From: Nostoc sp. 'Lobaria pulmonaria (5183) cyanobiont'
GTDB lineage: Bacteria > Cyanobacteriota > Cyanobacteriia > Cyanobacteriales > Nostocaceae
NCBI RefSeq assembly: GCF_002949795.1
Contig: NZ_CP026692.1
Location: forward strand, 3,766,545 to 3,830,544
Direction: 5' to 3'
Length of the DNA stretch: 64,000 bases
The position numbers and the translations under genes are program-made. Numbering within the stretch: the stretch's first letter is position 1; every line of letters begins with the position of its first letter. Under the pieces are notes generated by a model. The model had not been told where the DNA came from and searched no databases. It saw only the letters and a program-made list of their open reading frames with translations. Positions 62,671 through 64,000 of the stretch are shown here, piece by piece.

Positions 62671-63765
62671 TTGACTGCTAATGTTACATCTAGTATCGTT
62701 GAGCGGGGAAAAACCAACGTGAAAGCACAGGTATTTAGAGGCGTTAATCAACTCTCTTACGAAGATATCCCAGTTCCAACCCTAGAACCAGATGAAGTGC
62801 TGGTACAGGTGCAGGTTGTGGGGTTGTGTCAGTCAGATATTAAAAAAATTCGTTATCCGCTGTATGAACCGCCGCGCATTTTTGGACATGAAACTGCCGG
62901 TACGATCGCAGCACTAGGCAATAATGTCAAAGGCTGGGAAGTGGGACAACGGGTAGCAGTGATGCACCACATCCCTTGTATGCGTTGTGCCTACTGCATG
63001 AATGATAATTTCTCTATGTGCGATGTTTACAAAAACATTTCCACAACCGCAGGCTTTAATGCTAGTGGTGGCGGTTTCGCCGATTATGTCAAAGTACCCG
63101 GACATATTGTCCAAAACGGCGGGTTAATTCCCATCCCTGATAATATTAGTTTTGAAGAAGCCAGTTTTGTCGAACCAACCAACTGCTGCTTAAAAGCAGT
63201 GAAAAAAGCCCAAATTGCTCCCGGACAAACTGTGTTAGTTACTGGTGCTGGGCCAATTGGGTTAATGTTTATCATGTTGGTGAAGTATTTCGGAGCAAAA
63301 GCGATCGCTACCGATTTACTACCCTCTAGAATTGATAAAGCCTTGAGTGTCGGTGCAGAGGCGGCTTTTGATGCTCGTGATCCCGATTTACCAGCCAAAA
63401 TCTCTGCCTTAACTGCTGGACTCGGTGTTGATGTTACCTTGCTGGCTGTTCCGAGTGAGAAAGCATTCTTTCAAGCACTTGATAGTACCCGCAAAGGTGG
63501 GAAAATCTTGTTTTTCGCTGAATTCCCTGATGAGGTGGAAATTCCCATTAACCCGAATATCCTCTACCGTCGGGAAATTGACTTGATCGGCAGTTATAGC
63601 TCATCTTATCGGCTTCAGAGTCTATCAGCCGATATTGTATTTAATCAGCGAATTGATGTGCAAGCTTTGATTAGCGATCGCTATCCATTAAAAGATTTAT
63701 CAGCAGCTGTGGAAGTTGCGATCGCACCCACACCGGATACTTATAAAATCTTAATTTATCCCTAA
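62671..63765 (+). CDS. Zinc-dependent alcohol/polyol dehydrogenase
   Basis: 364 residues from TTG 62671; a GTG at 62719 (MKAQVFRGVNQL) is the more usual start for this family. Catalytic zinc ligands: the Cys in GLCQSDI and the His and Glu of FGHETAG. Structural zinc loop CMRCAYCMNDNFSMC with four Cys. Nucleotide fold VLVTGAGPIGLMFIMLVKYFGAKAIATD. Medium-chain dehydrogenase of the threonine/sorbitol dehydrogenase type, substrate unassigned. Just downstream is a 21-bp tandem array. Confidence 0.88.
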   Translation: MTANVTSSIVERGKTNVKAQVFRGVNQLSYEDIPVPTLEPDEVLVQVQVVGLCQSDIKKIRYPLYEPPRIFGHETAGTIAALGNNVKGWEVGQRVAVMHHIPCMRCAYCMNDNFSMCDVYKNISTTAGFNASGGGFADYVKVPGHIVQNGGLIPIPDNISFEEASFVEPTNCCLKAVKKAQIAPGQTVLVTGAGPIGLMFIMLVKYFGAKAIATDLLPSRIDKALSVGAEAAFDARDPDLPAKISALTAGLGVDVTLLAVPSEKAFFQALDSTRKGGKILFFAEFPDEVEIPINPNILYRREIDLIGSYSSSYRLQSLSADIVFNQRIDVQALISDRYPLKDLSAAVEVAIAPTPDTYKILIYP

Positions 63766-63820
63766 AAGGGAGATTAGGGAGATGGGAGAGTGTTAAAACT
63801 AGAAGTTTAAAGTTCTGAGA

Positions 63821-64000
63821 TTCAACGACGAAGCTCAGAGGTTCAACGATGAAGCTCAAAGGTTCAACGATGAAGCTCAAAGGTTCAACGATGAAGCTCA
63901 AAGGTTCAACGACGAAGCTCAAAGGTTCAACGACGAAGCTCAAAGGTTCAACGACGAAGCTCAAAGGTTCAACGGTGAAGCTCAAAGGTTCAACGACGAA
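63821..64000. repeat. 21-bp tandem array, eight copies and more (runs off window)
   Basis: Unit TTCAACGAYGAAGCTCAAAGG; copies start at 63821, 63842, 63863 and so on every 21 bp to 63968, with a partial at 63989. Variation is confined mostly to one codon-like position (GAC/GAT/GGT). It encodes RFNDEAQ repeats in one plus frame. Like the array at 17721 the period is 21. True length is unknown because the window ends. Confidence 0.9.

Noticed and set aside
63671..63985. Minus-strand open frame of FVVEPLS heptads
   Set aside because: Created by the tandem array and the antisense of the dehydrogenase gene.

Overview
This window reads as chromosome of a filamentous, heterocyst-forming cyanobacterium (Nostocales, Nostoc-like). 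The main evidence is the dense HIP1 octamer GCGATCGC, heptameric short tandem repeats (ATGACAA, GCCCAAT, CTTTTGA), photosynthesis genes (apcF, a CP12 gene, a homogentisate phytyltransferase), the cyanobacterial glnA/gifA pair, xisH/xisI, and a patX-type gene whose product carries the pentapeptide RGSGR. Assignments come from reading motifs in the sequence; no database search was possible.

Layout. 1-3100: a truncated Cache-type sensor kinase, an LpxB-like glycosyltransferase and a small membrane protein. 3335-4035: the 3' half of a tRNA-Phe with a hairpin behind it, repeat-rich sequence and a small exported protein. 4134-12785: a cupin and PlsY/PEP-synthase-like fusion operon, a small membrane protein without a normal start codon, an SGNH protein, an acyltransferase, a wrecked methyltransferase, a DUF1772 protein and a GH13 glycosidase. 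13208-15252: a cytosine-deaminase-like gene facing a truncated nucleoside hydrolase, two RelE/ParE-like genes and a NUDIX hydrolase. 15384-17466: a dipeptide epimerase/DUF1611 operon. 17466-18057: a 21-bp tandem array framed by inverted repeats. 18188-26295: Uma2 protein, mnmE, a DICT-like kinase, murE, a glutaredoxin-like protein, homogentisate phytyltransferase and a TPR protein.

26400-33769 is a membrane-ion region: relics of a sensor kinase and an ion channel, then MscS, DUF2254, DUF3611, a CPA1 Na+/H+ antiporter and a second, unrelated MscS. 33976-45666 holds a dead receiver domain, a TPR protein, a cobA-hemD fusion, coaE, a decayed ketopantoate reductase beside a DOPA-dioxygenase-like gene, a fasciclin protein, a GNAT gene overlapping murF, a TerB-like protein and a histone-deacetylase-like protein. 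45902-54432 holds an FHA-PAS-GAF-GGDEF-EAL protein, a dynamin-like GTPase, CP12, tlyA, a DUF29 protein, xisH/xisI and apcF.

54650-58738 is the most informative part. glnA has an NtcA box and a downstream -10. The convergent gifA (glutamine synthetase inactivating factor) has a second NtcA box placed where it would repress. A ferritin-like gene follows, and then patX with a TCCGGA (DIF1-type) promoter. Nitrogen assimilation, its protein inhibitor and a heterocyst-pattern peptide thus sit within 4 kb. The window ends with an FAD oxidoreductase, a hemerythrin-like protein, an alpha/beta hydrolase, a zinc alcohol dehydrogenase and a second 21-bp array that runs off the edge.

Gene decay is frequent (nucleoside hydrolase, methyltransferase, ion channel, sensor kinase, receiver, ketopantoate reductase, Uma2 tail). 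Small dispersed repeats have entered several reading frames without breaking them.
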